64,000 nt of DNA, taken from Antedon mediterranea. Taxonomy: Eukaryota > Echinodermata > Crinoidea > Comatulida > Antedonidae. The stretch is from positions 27,442,412 through 27,506,411 of the forward strand of contig NC_092675.1 of NCBI RefSeq assembly GCF_964355755.1, read 5' to 3'. Within the stretch, counting starts at the first letter, position 1. Each line of letters starts with the position of its first letter. Below the pieces are notes generated by a model. It was not told where the DNA came from. It did not search any database and saw nothing but the letters and a program-made list of their open reading frames with translations. Both the position numbers and the translations under genes were made by a program. This document shows positions 27,197 through 39,476 of this stretch, in pieces.

Positions 27197-30100
27197 GTTA
27201 ATATGACTGTTAAAGAGGCATTGTCGAACAAAACCTGGCAAATGAACTGGCCATTTTGTAGTTTTAAAAAACAATTTAATTCACTTTCACTTAATAATGA
27301 TTTTAATCCATAAAAAGAGAGGAAAAAAATAGTTACCATTTATAAACCAAAAACCTGACAATGGGTTTCTGGATGAATTTTGTTCTCCTTTAAATTAACA
27401 TTTATCATTTTTGGCTATCATATGTCTGATTTAAAAAAATATATTTTCTGTATTAAAACAAAAATATTATATGCCATTAGAAATGTCTATAGTATACAGT
27501 TTTAAAATATCAAAAACGGCAGGATTTTGAATGATCTTATTATCGACCTGTGAAAGTGTTCTGTTTTATGCACCAGCAAAGCATAAATATTAATCATTAC
27601 AGCTTACAAACTGCTTTTGCCACAGTGTTACAGCAATTAAAGTAGAAACTATGACGGACATATGGAATGTAGGTCTCTTAACGTTATTTAAAGAAACATG
27701 GTTTGAGTTGAGCTTTTAAAGAATTATCTCTTTAAATTTATGGTCAAAACTGGACTTTCTTTATTTACAATACAGTACAGTACTTTAAAATCTTTAAAAT
27801 CTTGTGCCATTATACTTTCATCTATTTTTTCCCCCAGTTTGTTACATTTAGAGCAGGATGGTTTTGTAGATGATACAATCAAGGGTCACTGGTGTCAGTT
27901 AGGGGGCCAAGGTGATCAAGAGAAAACTTGGGCCCCCTGTCAGGGAAGAGTTGCCAATTTACCCATCCAACTTAATTTATATTGTGTATTGACAATGTTG
28001 GCTACTGTTGGCCAATCAGGCTATTCTATTAAAGCAGAACTAGTAGATACCCATGGAATACAGGAACTACCTAGTTAGTGAATTCTAACCATTTGTCAAA
28101 AAGAAATTTAAAAGTATAATTTTTTCTGGAGGCCTAAAAGGCAGGAAAAGATAAAACGACACACGTCACTAACAACTCGGAAGCCATACAATTCTCGAAA
28201 AAACATCTATATGAGGTCAGGTTGCATGCCCATTTAAACTAATAGTGATCAGAGTTGAATACCTCAGTTAGTTTTCAATTGATAGTATAAAATCTAAGAA
28301 TTATTATAATAATAAGGAAATCTCATATTTCGCCAGTTTTCATCAAAAAGAAAAGCCACAACAATGCAATGAAAGAAAAAATATACAGTGTATAAGGTTC
28401 AAATTCTTTGTGCAGTTAGGCCCTTTCCTGTATTCTAAACATTAGAACAGACTTTACAAACAAACTATACATTGTTAACTGGCATACCTTGTGTCAGTAT
28501 TATACCAGGGAGTTGTAAACAACTCCCTGATTATACTGTCACTGCAATATATTTTGACTATTTTATAACTTATTAACTTAATTTAAATTAATCATAATTT
28601 AAACTTTTAAAACAACGTTATTTAGAGTCTTCCACTGTCAACTTTCTAAAAACCACCAATTGGCAGGGCCTCCAGGCTGAAAGCTGAATTTAACAGTATG
28701 TACTGTAGGCAGTACTCAATCAACTTTCCACTACACAAAAATAGTGTGTCATAGGCCTTCTATAGGTTTTATTTGAATAAGAATTCACTTTTAATTCACA
28801 AACCTTAAGGCTAATCCTCGAAACCAATAGGTTTAGAAATGGCTTATCAAGTGGAAAGTTGGTTTGGGCTGCCTTGGGCTGCTAGGCAGCCTCTGTTACT
28901 AAATCTACCCCTAAATAATGATAAAGTAAGATTAGTTCTTGTAGTTCTATTTAGTGTAAACTTACATTTATTCTGTTCTGGTTTGCACTTCCCCCTGTTG
29001 TGTTGGAATATCCTACTCAACAAGGAATCTGTTCTTTATAACCACCTAACAAATTAAGGTCAAGGACATAAAAAGATAGATGACAATCTATTATTATGAT
29101 ATTGGAAAATACGCCTACAAAGATATTTTGGCATTTTTGGAATGACCACACCTAATTTAATCTAAACAATTTAAGGAAAATTATAGACATAGCAATGAAA
29201 ATGTTACATATAGGTTTCAATTTCAATTTTTTTATTTAAAATCCTTTTATTTTTTTCAATCAAATAAAAATGTTTAAGTGTTTCAAGTGGCAGATTTCTT
29301 TCTGTAGTTATTTTTTTGTTTTAAAAATAAAATAAATAAATAAATAATAATAAATAAATAAATTTTTTTTTTTTTTAAATAAGAAAATACCCAAAAGGCA
29401 GAAGTAAAGTTAAGTTAGTTTCATTAAAACTAAATTAGTTTATTTTAAGTATGTCACTGAGTATAACTAAAGTAATTTCAAAATAATAGCTGTGATAATG
29501 ATGATTTTGATATAGATTTTCTGAGTAAAACTATCTACCCTCTTGCTTAGTGAGTAAGGGAACATATTCAATATCTTATCCCAGCTTATCATATTTTCGT
29601 CAAAGTTGAGACTTTTATTGCAATTTATGTATTGTTGAGGTGGTACTTATTTAATATGAACCGGATTGACTCAACAGTATAAAAACACTGTAATACTAAT
29701 CATTAAAGTAGAACTCCTACAAACACCTGGACTGCATAAGATGTCCCCTTAATAGAGGTTTCCTCTCTGAATTGGGGGCCAGCCATTATCCTTTCAAACC
29801 TATTGACCATAGTTCATTTTACAGAAAAATGTCCCCTTAATAGCATGTCTCAAAAAGGGGTCCTTATAATTGATTTATTGGTAACTCATGAAATACAGTT
29901 ACTTTTACAGTAATAATAATTATTTTCCTACACATTCGGTTTTCTACCATAGACACATTTTAATTAACCGATTCAATACACGGCGTTATAAAATTAATAT
30001 CATGTGTTGAAACATTAACGTCAACAACTGTAGCATTTCATCTTGGTATAATATGTTTAAATGTAAAATAATTTACATTTTACATTACTGGTTGAGTTTA

Positions 30101-30795
30101 AATAAATTGAATCTATAAATGATTTTAATTTACAGTACTGTACTTACCTCAATTAAAAGTGAAGAACTAATATCGAAGTAAACATTAGATACTTCTACCG
30201 CGTGACTTATCTTCTAAGAAGCTTTGTACAATTGATATAACATTTACATGTGACAGCAGATTGTACATACTGTTCGCTCTACCCAGAAGAACTGCATGCT
30301 TGATTGGTTTAAACAGAATAATTAAAAGACTCATATTCCTTGATGGTTATATTGCATGGTTTGAAATGAAGACTCTGGGCATGAATGTAATCTTAATTTT
30401 ATTTTTAATCATCATTGTTAATAACCAATTGATAATACAATACAAAAAGCTCAATCATTAAAGAGTCCTATTGAAAAAAGGAAGCTAACCAAATTGAGAT
30501 TTTATTAATAATGAATTTATTAAAACATATTTTCATCTTAAACTTTAAACATCTATCAAATGATTCATTAATATTTATTATAGTTAGTACCAGCAATAAT
30601 AAAGTATTTTGTAAAATTTTTTTAGGTCAAAGAGTATATAATTATAGAATAGAAAAAAATAATCTCTTCATTATTAATAAAATATATGATTATAAAAGAA
30701 ATAGCCAAATTATACAATGTATTAAAATAAAAATTTGTTTTCAAATGAGAATAAATGTATACTTTATACTACTACTATAATGTAGATGTCTAGGT
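27197..30795. other. No gene recognised
   Basis: An open stretch at 27740-28078 (+, 112 codons) encodes a GHWCQLGGQGDQEKTWAP-like block without a known family or stable start context. A/T homopolymer-rich DNA is at 29225-29390. Confidence 0.45.
28504..28534. repeat. Short palindrome
   Basis: CAGGGAGTTGT and ACAACTCCCTG with a 2-3 nt centre. Confidence 0.5.
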
Positions 30796-31030
30796 TATAC
30801 CACAAAGAAAAGAAAGCTAGAATGTTCTGGTCATCTCATAAAAAAGAAAAAGTCTTCAAAGGGAAATACTAGATGGTAAAATAGACGAGAAATAAGGCAG
30901 AGGTTGGCCACGTTTTACATGGACAACCAAAAAAAGGAATGGACAAAAATGAGCTATGAGAAATGTGTGAGAAAAGAATGGAAATTCATGACAGCCAATC
31001 TGCTTCAAGCCGAGAACACCGACAGGTGAC
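30796..31030 (+). pseudogene. Degenerate LINE 3' fragment (end of RT ORF)
   Basis: With stops and frame changes it still reads KLECSGHLIKK, then a VGHVLHGQPKKGMDKNE-like block and FMTANLLQAENTDR, the common end of many LINE ORF2 proteins (GHI.R ... RGRPR.RW ... ANLL.AD.TDR). It is a different lineage from the LINE at 50.6-52 kb. Confidence 0.6.
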
Positions 31031-31986
31031 TATAATACTATATACTTTACGTAAAAGAATGGATAACTTGTGTAATTTAATTAAATTAATAAATTAATTT
31101 TAGCAAGTTGCAATTACAAAACATTCATCATTTTATTGCCATATTTCTGTACCATTGTCTGTTAAATAATATCTATTATATACATATTTCTGTACCATTG
31201 TCTGTTAGTATAAGATGTTTAATGAAACATAAAATCTTTTATTTTACTTGTACTTCCAGATTCATTATAAGCAAGACAACAAAAATATAATACTGCAAGG
31301 AATCATCACTATAGGACACTAACAACATACGTTTCGTCAAGGTATTAAATACATAATGACATTTAGTGTCTTTCCATTTGACATTTAAAGAAGAAAGAAA
31401 CATACAAAATACCAGCGACAACAATTATCAGTTTCAACTAAGATCTGTATTAAGGATTATATTTTTTTTAAATGCATTATTTGTATTTTAAAATTATGTA
31501 TAAGCCTATTGCATGTAACAATTATACAACAGTCAACATGCCTTCATTCATGATCATCACCACCTTAACATCAACATCATTATTTTCAGGCTTTAAAAAA
31601 GTTGGATATTTTTAAACCTGATTTTGTGTTAACCACCAAAAATAAATAGAGGGCACTACAAAAAAATAATAAACCTTGATCATCATCATCAAACTTTATT
31701 CTAAAACCTTTTTCAAAGTGTCCACAAATTTCATCAACTTCATGCCATTATGAAACACATTTATGTCCCTTTAATTTGAAATTCCACAAGAGCAATTATA
31801 TTTTACCATTTCATCGAATCAGAATATATACATGAATTTCACCAAGGTAATTAACGGCAATCAACATAAAAGATAATTAGCATCTTTTCCCTTGCCAATC
31901 AACAGCTTAGTTTTACAGCATGACTATAACTAGATATAGTTTTACTTAATAAATATATCCTTCAAGCCTTTGCCATTATTATTATC

Positions 31987-32250
31987 GTCGTGAGGTAATT
32001 TCCCGATTGATCGTAATCAAAACGGTACTGGGTATGGTCTACTAGCTTTTCTGCTCCCAACCAGTACATCCATTCATAGAAGCCTTGATGAAGCAAGCCT
32101 ACCTGGTGGTAACCATAGAACGGTTCCGAGATAGGTAGGCTTGCTTCATCAAGGCTTCTATGAATGGATGTACTGGTTGGGAGCAGAAAAGCTAGTAGAC
32201 CATACCCAGTACTGTTTTGATTACAATCAATCGGGAAATTACCTCACGAC
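31987..32250. repeat. Near-perfect foldback, 118-bp arms
   Basis: Arms 31987-32104 and 32133-32250 differ at about two positions, with a 28-bp loop. Arm landmarks are GTCGTGAGGTAATTTCCCG, CTGCTCCCAACCAGTACATC and GATGAAGCAAGCCTACCT. No coding frame. The low arm divergence suggests a recent origin or gene conversion. Confidence 0.85.
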
Positions 32251-35200
32251 ATTATGAATTATGAGAATACTATACAGTGTCTATGATTACCTAGACCGCA
32301 TTGGATTGCGTCAACAGTTCCAGTGTCATATTATTTATTAATTAAAACATATAATGCATAATATATAATGAGGACAATGACCTTAATTTTACATAACAAA
32401 TAATGGGAGGCTTAGTTGGTATGGTAAGTGGCAAGAAATTGTTGAGACCTATTAAAAAACTTAATATTCTAAATGATCACGACATAAAGTTTGGATGTGA
32501 ATACTTAAGTCAAGAAGATGGTTTTATCTCGACAACTGCTTTGATGTACTAGAAATCTATAGATAGCGAGTTCTTCTACTGGTAATAAAAAACATGGTGG
32601 ATGGATGACAGACATAAACAAACCAATGACATTAAATATTTGTTTCCCATTTATTTATTAATTTTTTTTTTTCATTTTTTAGCAAGTTAAATATTAAGAG
32701 TTGTATTAGTCTACCTTGTAAGGAAAAGTCTCACATAGCTGATGTGGCTAAAAAAAAATATAATTCATCAGCCAGTCTTAATTTAACCCTATAACAGCTT
32801 GTATTATAGGAATGAAATAGACTTGTTGAACATTCATTTTTATAACATTTAGTTAAGTTTATGCATTTTTTTTTTTTACATATTTGTTTAGTTAAGTTTG
32901 TGAATTTGTAACTGTTACTTCTGAACCCACCAATTGTCATTTATGGAGTGCCACCGATTTAAAGGTGTAAGTTCCAATAAATATATATACAGTATAACCC
33001 ACAGCATTGTCATTTTTTTTCAGTAATTTGCCTTTGGATTTATATATATATATATATATATATAAACAAATCAGGCAAATTATATAACACATCTGCTTGT
33101 ATTTTTGCCATTTGATTGGTTAATTACGCATCATGTGCCATTTGTTATTAGTTTGTAATAGTGACAATTAATGGACCCTAATATGTGTTCAGTAACGTTT
33201 TAAGAGTCTAATTTCCCATGCGATGGTGTTGACTGATTCAAGTTCCAAAATCAACCTATAGTGTTCGCCATATAACTGTTCTACTCCACGTCCAAAGTTA
33301 AAGCTCGGCTCCGCCTTGTTAAATAGAGCAGTAAAAATCGTTCAACTCACCAAATATTCTCACCATCCAACTCATAAACATTCATTACTTGTAAACGAAT
33401 TAATTTGACCCATTCAATCGATTGTTACTATATTCAAAGTTCACACTAAAGCAAGATATAGTGTAAAGTTACTAAAATAAACTTGCCAATGTTAAATGTA
33501 AACAAAATTAATTGTGAAGGTAGGCAATTTCCATCTCATTATTTAAGTTAAAACAACAGTATGTTGTATTTGTGATGTTGAACTGTCCTAGTTATCGTAG
33601 TGTTAATACCGTAAATCGAAAGTATTGTAGTAAATTTGAAAAAATACTAATCTGTTTAATTAAAACTAAATGTCAAGTAAATAATCCATTTAAGAACACT
33701 GGACTCAATGCCCTCTTAAAGCAATACCATATTGGTCCCCTGATAGTGCACTTTAAATCTTGAAATTTTAAAACTATGACGGAATTCTAAGCTGCTGTGT
33801 AGAACATTCAGATCAGAAGCCATTTTAATCTAGATGGATTTATGAATGATTTTTATTTCGCAGTTTCAGTGGTCCAAGTTATACACTATAAGTGATTGCC
33901 AAAAGGGAAGGTTTTCTAGGGTTTTTCGATCAAAATATTTGACTTTCATGGTCAAAAATACACTGAATCTCAGTCACTTCTGCATTAAACTTAGAAAGCA
34001 CCAGATTGATTGCACTCTCTTGTGATGTTTAAAAATATGAGTTTGCTTCAATTTTTAGAAAAACATTGCCTACTATAATAAAACATATAATTTAATATCA
34101 GTAGGCCTACAGTATATTTTATAAATATTGTGTAATCTTGATACCAGTCACTACTTTCAAAATCTGGTGGTTTTATTTTCAGGAAAACTTAAGTAATGCA
34201 AAAAAAAATCAAAACATTTAGGACACTCTCAGTCACGCGACAAGTTTTATTGTTTACATTATACAACATTATCAAAAACTTATGTAAACAATTAATGGCA
34301 CATGAGTAAAGTGTGTCTGTGATAAAAATAGACTACATTTTTCTAACTATTCTGTATCGAACTACGAAAATATCTACTTGACAGTTTGTATATAGTTTCC
34401 CATTAAATTTAATCTCGCGATCTGTGACATTTATTGTAACCATGGAGGTACCTCCATGCTGTAATAACAGTTGTTTTCATAAAATAGCTTTATACCGGAA
34501 GAAAACACATTTTATAAACAATTAGGCCTACTCACCCGGTGTGCCAAGCTTGGTCTTGGACACTTCGTTTGTGGTGGCAGAATTGATTTGGCAGCAGAAA
34601 CGGGGCCAAATAAAGTACGACGTTTCCCTGTTGTATACAAACCGTAGTATTATAATTTATAATTGTCATTAAATACCTACCATTTTTTCTTGTTAAATGC
34701 ACGAGTTGCCGATGACATGTTTGCTGCACAACGTCGTTCGTCACGCATGGAGTAATCAACCACATGAGGAATGGAATGGAGATACTTTCTCCATCCATGA
34801 CGAACTTAAACAGGATCGCTTTTCCATTTTCTCATCCCTGGGTATTTAATCATGCGTGTCCATATTAAAATGGCAGGGAATATCCCATATTTAGGCCTAC
34901 AGGCCTACTCTTCATAAATTAATTAGAAATATAGATGAAAAAATGTGTTTTAATGCAATGACCCTCGTGATAACTCTGGTAATGTAATAATGATAATGGC
35001 CTATTATATTTTCGGTAAATTCGTACCTTTTTTTCGATTGAAATTGAAAATGTTCTCAGAGTTTGTATTCCTATGTAAAGGAGAAGATTAGGAAAGAAAT
35101 AAGCATCTTTAATAATACTGTGCTATAGTATCAGGCGCCTTATTTCTTTTTAAAACGTACCGTAGCTGCTGCTGCCTCCAAGAATTATCTTAGGCCTATG

Positions 35201-36119
35201 ATTAAATAATAATAATTTTTTTTTAATAGCTTGCGGGAAGTTTGTAAGTGAGTTGAGAAATAACTAATAATTATCATTTGTCATCTTTATTTAGACCGAT
35301 GGTTTTTTTATTCGGCATCTTTAATGGCTTATTTACATAATTATGCATCTTAAAGTTTTATTCACTATTCGGAAAAGGAAATTGTGGTTATAAACCATGC
35401 CCAAAAAAGGAAACAATTTAGATTCCTGTGAAGACTATTCGGCAGGTTTACCATAGACCCTTTTTTAGTAGGCCTATATCAATTTATTTCATTCATTGTT
35501 CGAAATCCTCGATTTACCTAAAATCCATTTCAAAGGTTATTAAATGTCAAGTGCTTTTCGCAGGAAGTTTGTCTAAGGCCTATTCAAGTTATTTTCTACT
35601 TTTTCCTTTTAACCACTAGGCCTATCTATAATTAACCTGATGTTCAACATTATACTGGCATGACGTCTTCTAAAAATAGTATGTTTAATCTTTAATAGTT
35701 TATTATTACAAAACCATTTTGCAGTAAGCTGAATTATATGCTTTAAAAAAATTACACAAACCCTCTGAAATACCGGTAGGCCTACTGAATAGAAAAACTA
35801 GATCGAAAAAACACACACATAGGCCCGGTACAAAATACATATTTTTAGAATTGATTAGACCTATTATTGAAATTGAGATATTACATCCAGTTCCAGATAT
35901 AAATTTACGTAGGCCTACATCAATACAAAACAGAGGAAACATCAAAGGCTTGGTTGGGACAAGAATACATTTATGAGCATTTTAACCGATGTAATAACAA
36001 GCACGAATGCGAGATCTGTAATGACGTCATAAGACCGGATGTAACGTCACATACAAATCAATAACCTCGCTACCAAATACGGCTATACGGTACCATCTTC
36101 GAGACGTGATATGGCTGCA
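32251..36119. other. No gene recognised
   Basis: It contains the (TA)n element end (33007-33064), a CAAAGCCGAG-family relic (33290-33390), a Harbinger-end relic (34588-34610) and many TAGGCCTA palindromes between 34.9 and 35.9 kb. Confidence 0.5.
33007..33064 (+). repeat. Element end with (TA)n tail, related to 47555-47610
   Basis: CAGTAATTTGCCTTTGGATT followed by (TA)n. The reverse complement of 47560-47605 reads the same up to the same (TA)n. Confidence 0.6.
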
Positions 36120-36380
36120 TCTGGTTTGAAATTAAAATCCGGCTCTATAGCCTTGAGGACATGTCCCTGTAGTATATTCATGCCAAATCCCAGCTCAATA
36201 CTATAACGAATAAGGGAGTACTTTATAAATCGCACTTTTTGCTCAATAATGTCCAGATGGAAGAAGAAGAGGAAAAGATGAGAGAATCCTAGACTCAGGT
36301 ACCCCGAGTAATAAAACGAGATATACTCTATATCATATTACGTATACAGTATATTTCACCATAAAGTTTAAGAAAAATAG

Positions 36381-36457
36381 GTTTCGCCAGGACTTGAATC
36401 GGGGACCTTCTGCGTGTTAAGCGGAGACTTGATAACCACTACCGTACACTACGAAAC
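36381..36457 (-). pseudogene. tRNA-Val(AAC) pseudogene
   Basis: GTTTCGTAGTGTA...GTAGTGG, the CTTAACACGCAGAAGG anticodon region and CGATTCAAGTCCTGGCGAAAC. Extra bases in the D arm and anticodon stem spoil the cloverleaf. Confidence 0.6.
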
Positions 36458-36671
36458 CTCTTACACCAAAAATGTGGGTTACACAAAGTTTTTTAATCCA
36501 TTTAAATTAAAATAAATATGGTAATAAGCAAAAAGCAAAATAAAAATGTGTAAAAGTGATAATTACCGATTACACAAAAATAAGTATTAAAAAAAATAAT
36601 AAAAATAAGATATACTGTATATCATATTGCGTATATACAGTACTTTTCACCATAAAGTTTAAAAAAAAAAG

Positions 36672-36703
36672 GTTTCGCCCGGGCTCGAACCGGGGACCTT
36701 CTG
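36672..36703 (-). pseudogene. 3' half of a tRNA-Val gene
   Basis: CAGAAGGTCCCCGGTTCGAG then CCCGGGCGAAAC: a perfect T arm and acceptor strand with no 5' half; the body repeat abuts directly. Confidence 0.65.
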
Positions 36704-36900
36704 GCCGCATCCGATTTGAAATTTAAAAATCCGGCTCTATAGCTTTGAGGACATGTCCCTGTAGTATATTCATGCCAAATCCCAGATCAATAATACAACG
36801 AATAAGGGAGGAGTAGTACTTTATAAATCGCACTTTTTACTCAATAGTGTCCAGATGGAGGAGAAAATGAGTGAGTCCTAGACTCGGGTACCCCGAGTAT

Positions 36901-39173
36901 AAATGGCATTTTACCATTTCTGTGGCCCGAAAGCACATCTTATTAATACATGCTTTTTTTTCAAAATGAATTTATAATAATGTAATAATATAATCCTAGT
37001 AAATTATGAACTCAAAATCAAATGATCATAAGACTAATACAAAATCTAAGTTATGACTTATAGTACTTCTCCGGGTATTATAGGGCCTACAAATGTTGAC
37101 GCATATTGCTCTGTAGAGGAACACGTAGAGAGACACTGACATGTTAAACTCGGAGAAAAAAGTTGAGTATAACATTTCAAATGTTATCTAGGTATTATTT
37201 ACAATATAACTTCTTAAAATTAAAAAAAAATTATGAATCAACTTACCGCATTTTATATATCTTTACATATTCGCAGAAAATTAAAGGAAAGGTAAAGCTA
37301 TTATCGTTAACGTTAGTAAACTTAACAATAACATACCAGACCATCCAAGCGAATAGGACATAGCTTAACGGATCCGGTCACCGGAACAGAGATCACTTTG
37401 GTGTAACTTCAGTTTATTAATATAAAATTATAATATCAGCGAATTGTGACGTCATTACTATAACTCTTTCTTTTAAAATGTTCCATATTATCTTATATTT
37501 CACATTTCATTGAATTTAATTAGCCTTGTTTTTACCAGTAATTATAACTGATAGACGGGTTAGTTGATCAAAGTTGTAATAGTTGTTGTTTAGTTGTAAT
37601 AAAATGGTCGAAAGAGAAATCAAAATCTACCGGACCAGATGGATAAATCAAGTGATATAATACGGACTAAAAATAGATACCGTACAAGTTGAATCTTGGA
37701 TTATAAAGACTTGTTTTGAGACTCCACTAATTAGTAATAATATGTCTGAAGTAAACATTACCCATGGACACTTTTTCCAAAATATATGACTGACTTTACT
37801 TTATATTAATTATCCAAATATTCAGGAAAGAGAAAAAGGCAAGAGTTAACTGCTTGGCTATAAATTAAAAGGACGTAACATTCCATGTTTAAGTACCAGT
37901 CTTAATTAACTTTCGCAACGGCGAACTTTCTCTCATGAAAATTATGATTTATGTAAAGTCGAATATTTCTCGAATAATATCATGTTATTAGGTCGAAAAA
38001 TATCTTATGTCTAAGTATGTTAATTATTAAAAAAAAAACATAAATATTAACGCAGTTCTCATTAATTTAATTTTAACGAGATCCAGTAAATATATGGACC
38101 AATCAGGGGATCGCATTCTTCCCTGAGCCAACAAACCAAACAAGAAATATTTTTTACAAAAACGCCGCTCATCTCCTCACAATAACTACCGTCTACATGC
38201 ATCTCAATATATATCAGCAAAGAGACTCTCTTTTCCCAGACGTGCTTTGGAGTGTGCGCATGCCCAGTCCGTGTTTCCAAATACCCATTTTTTCAGCCGT
38301 TGTAAACTATAAGCTACTGTTTCCCAATGCTTCCATTCTCTTGAACATAACTGCCTAAGGGATCGGCGCGAAAAAAAAAGAACTACAGACGTTTCGTGAC
38401 CGAACTTGAGTACGGTATGATCATTCATGGTATGATCTACACTCGTGAAGTTTAAAATCGCGTCTGGGCCAACCGTAATAAAATAAAAATACGATGATTT
38501 AAGAAGTTTTCCTGACTTCCTTGTTTTTTTAATCACCAGAAATTACAAATCTATTTAAGGAGACCCAACAAATTTTGCGGGTGTCTTCTAAATAGGGGTA
38601 TCCCAAAGGAGGGCTTCTACTGTACATAGAACAATTATATGATACAAACTGGATGACCTTCCGACCGAGTGTCAAACGTTGTCTTACTGATATGAATAAT
38701 ATCAGAAACAATTACATTGAGACAACGCATCCAACTTTTCAATATGCAAATTTATTGAAATACATTATTTGTGTAGGCCTATCGTACAGAATGGTGAATA
38801 AAATGTTTTTTTTTAATTAGATACCGTAAACCCTAAAAAAGAAGTCCTATAAAATGACGACGACCATGGACTTCTTTTACAGTATCATTTGTAGATGCAA
38901 TTTTAATTATTTATAGTTATGTACGCAATGAATAATAGAAAAACATGGGGTCAAGCTTAAAGTACTTTACTTATTTGATCTCCTTTCACACTTCTCTGAT
39001 TAGCAAGTACTAAGTATCTGATTTTTAATTAATTTGATTAGCCATATTTTTGTATGCAATGAATAATACAAAAATAAGTACAAGCCTAATATAGTACATA
39101 ATTGCAATAGAACTTCATAAAAACGATCAATTAATTTCAAAATTTTAAACTCTAGTGTGATGCAGTTTCCTGC
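36901..39173. other. Region downstream of Tie, no gene seen
   Basis: Open stretches at 38062-38711 (-) lack family motifs. 38940-39050 is the apparent empty-site copy of the segment interrupted at 40030. Confidence 0.5.
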
Positions 39174-39179
39174 TTTATT
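39174..39179 (-). terminator. Candidate polyadenylation signal of the Tie gene
   Basis: AATAAA on the minus strand about 280 bp after the stop codon. It is the first canonical hexamer I see downstream. Confidence 0.4.
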
Positions 39180-39458
39180 GGAGTATAAAGATCCAGATCC
39201 AGATCCAAAATATTGCAGCGGAAAATAGCAACAAAATATCATCTACAATTTAGAATAATATGCAAAAATCTTCCTCAACAGTGATGAAATATGAACTAGG
39301 ACTTATGATGCTATATAGAGGTACTTATTCACATACGTTGAGTTTATGTTGGCAATTTTTGTCAAGTCGTCGCATCCAATTTGTCTGCTGTGCTGTCATT
39401 CCATCCCACTGGAGGAACTGTTTGATGTAATATCTGCATATGCGAAATCTGGATGCAT

Positions 39459-39476
39459 TTACACATTTACATAAGG
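39459..39476 (-). CDS. Tie: Tie coding exon 19: last five residues and stop
   Basis: After the acceptor tttaacag the frame reads P-Y-V-N-V and then TAA. The YVN matches the start of the vertebrate Tie tail, which continues about 18 residues further (YVNTTLYEKF...). An alternative longer last exon cannot be excluded. Confidence 0.7.
   Translation of the reverse strand, partial: PYVNV

Larger units (their letters stand above)
36120..36900 (-). mobile_element. tRNA-Val-bearing repeat block, inverted relative to 40030-40695
   Basis: On the minus strand: terminal ACTCGGGGTAC palindrome (36899), body (GGACATGTCCCTGTAGTATA on the plus strand), a half tRNA-Val, a ~215-bp spacer, a tRNA-Val pseudogene (36457-36381), then a second ACTCGGGGTAC end (36310) and a second copy of the body to about 36120. 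Part of a second unit is therefore joined to the first. Confidence 0.6.

Noticed and set aside
27740-28078. 112-codon open stretch as a gene
   Set aside because: No family motif, no splice context and an AT-rich N-terminal half; kept only as an unassigned stretch.
30511-30780. 89-codon open stretch
   Set aside because: Composition is dominated by Ile, Asn and Lys as expected from very AT-rich non-coding DNA.
38062-38711. Overlapping open stretches (-) downstream of Tie
   Set aside because: No domain, mutually overlapping in different frames, and part overlaps the CCTCCTTTGGGA repeat.
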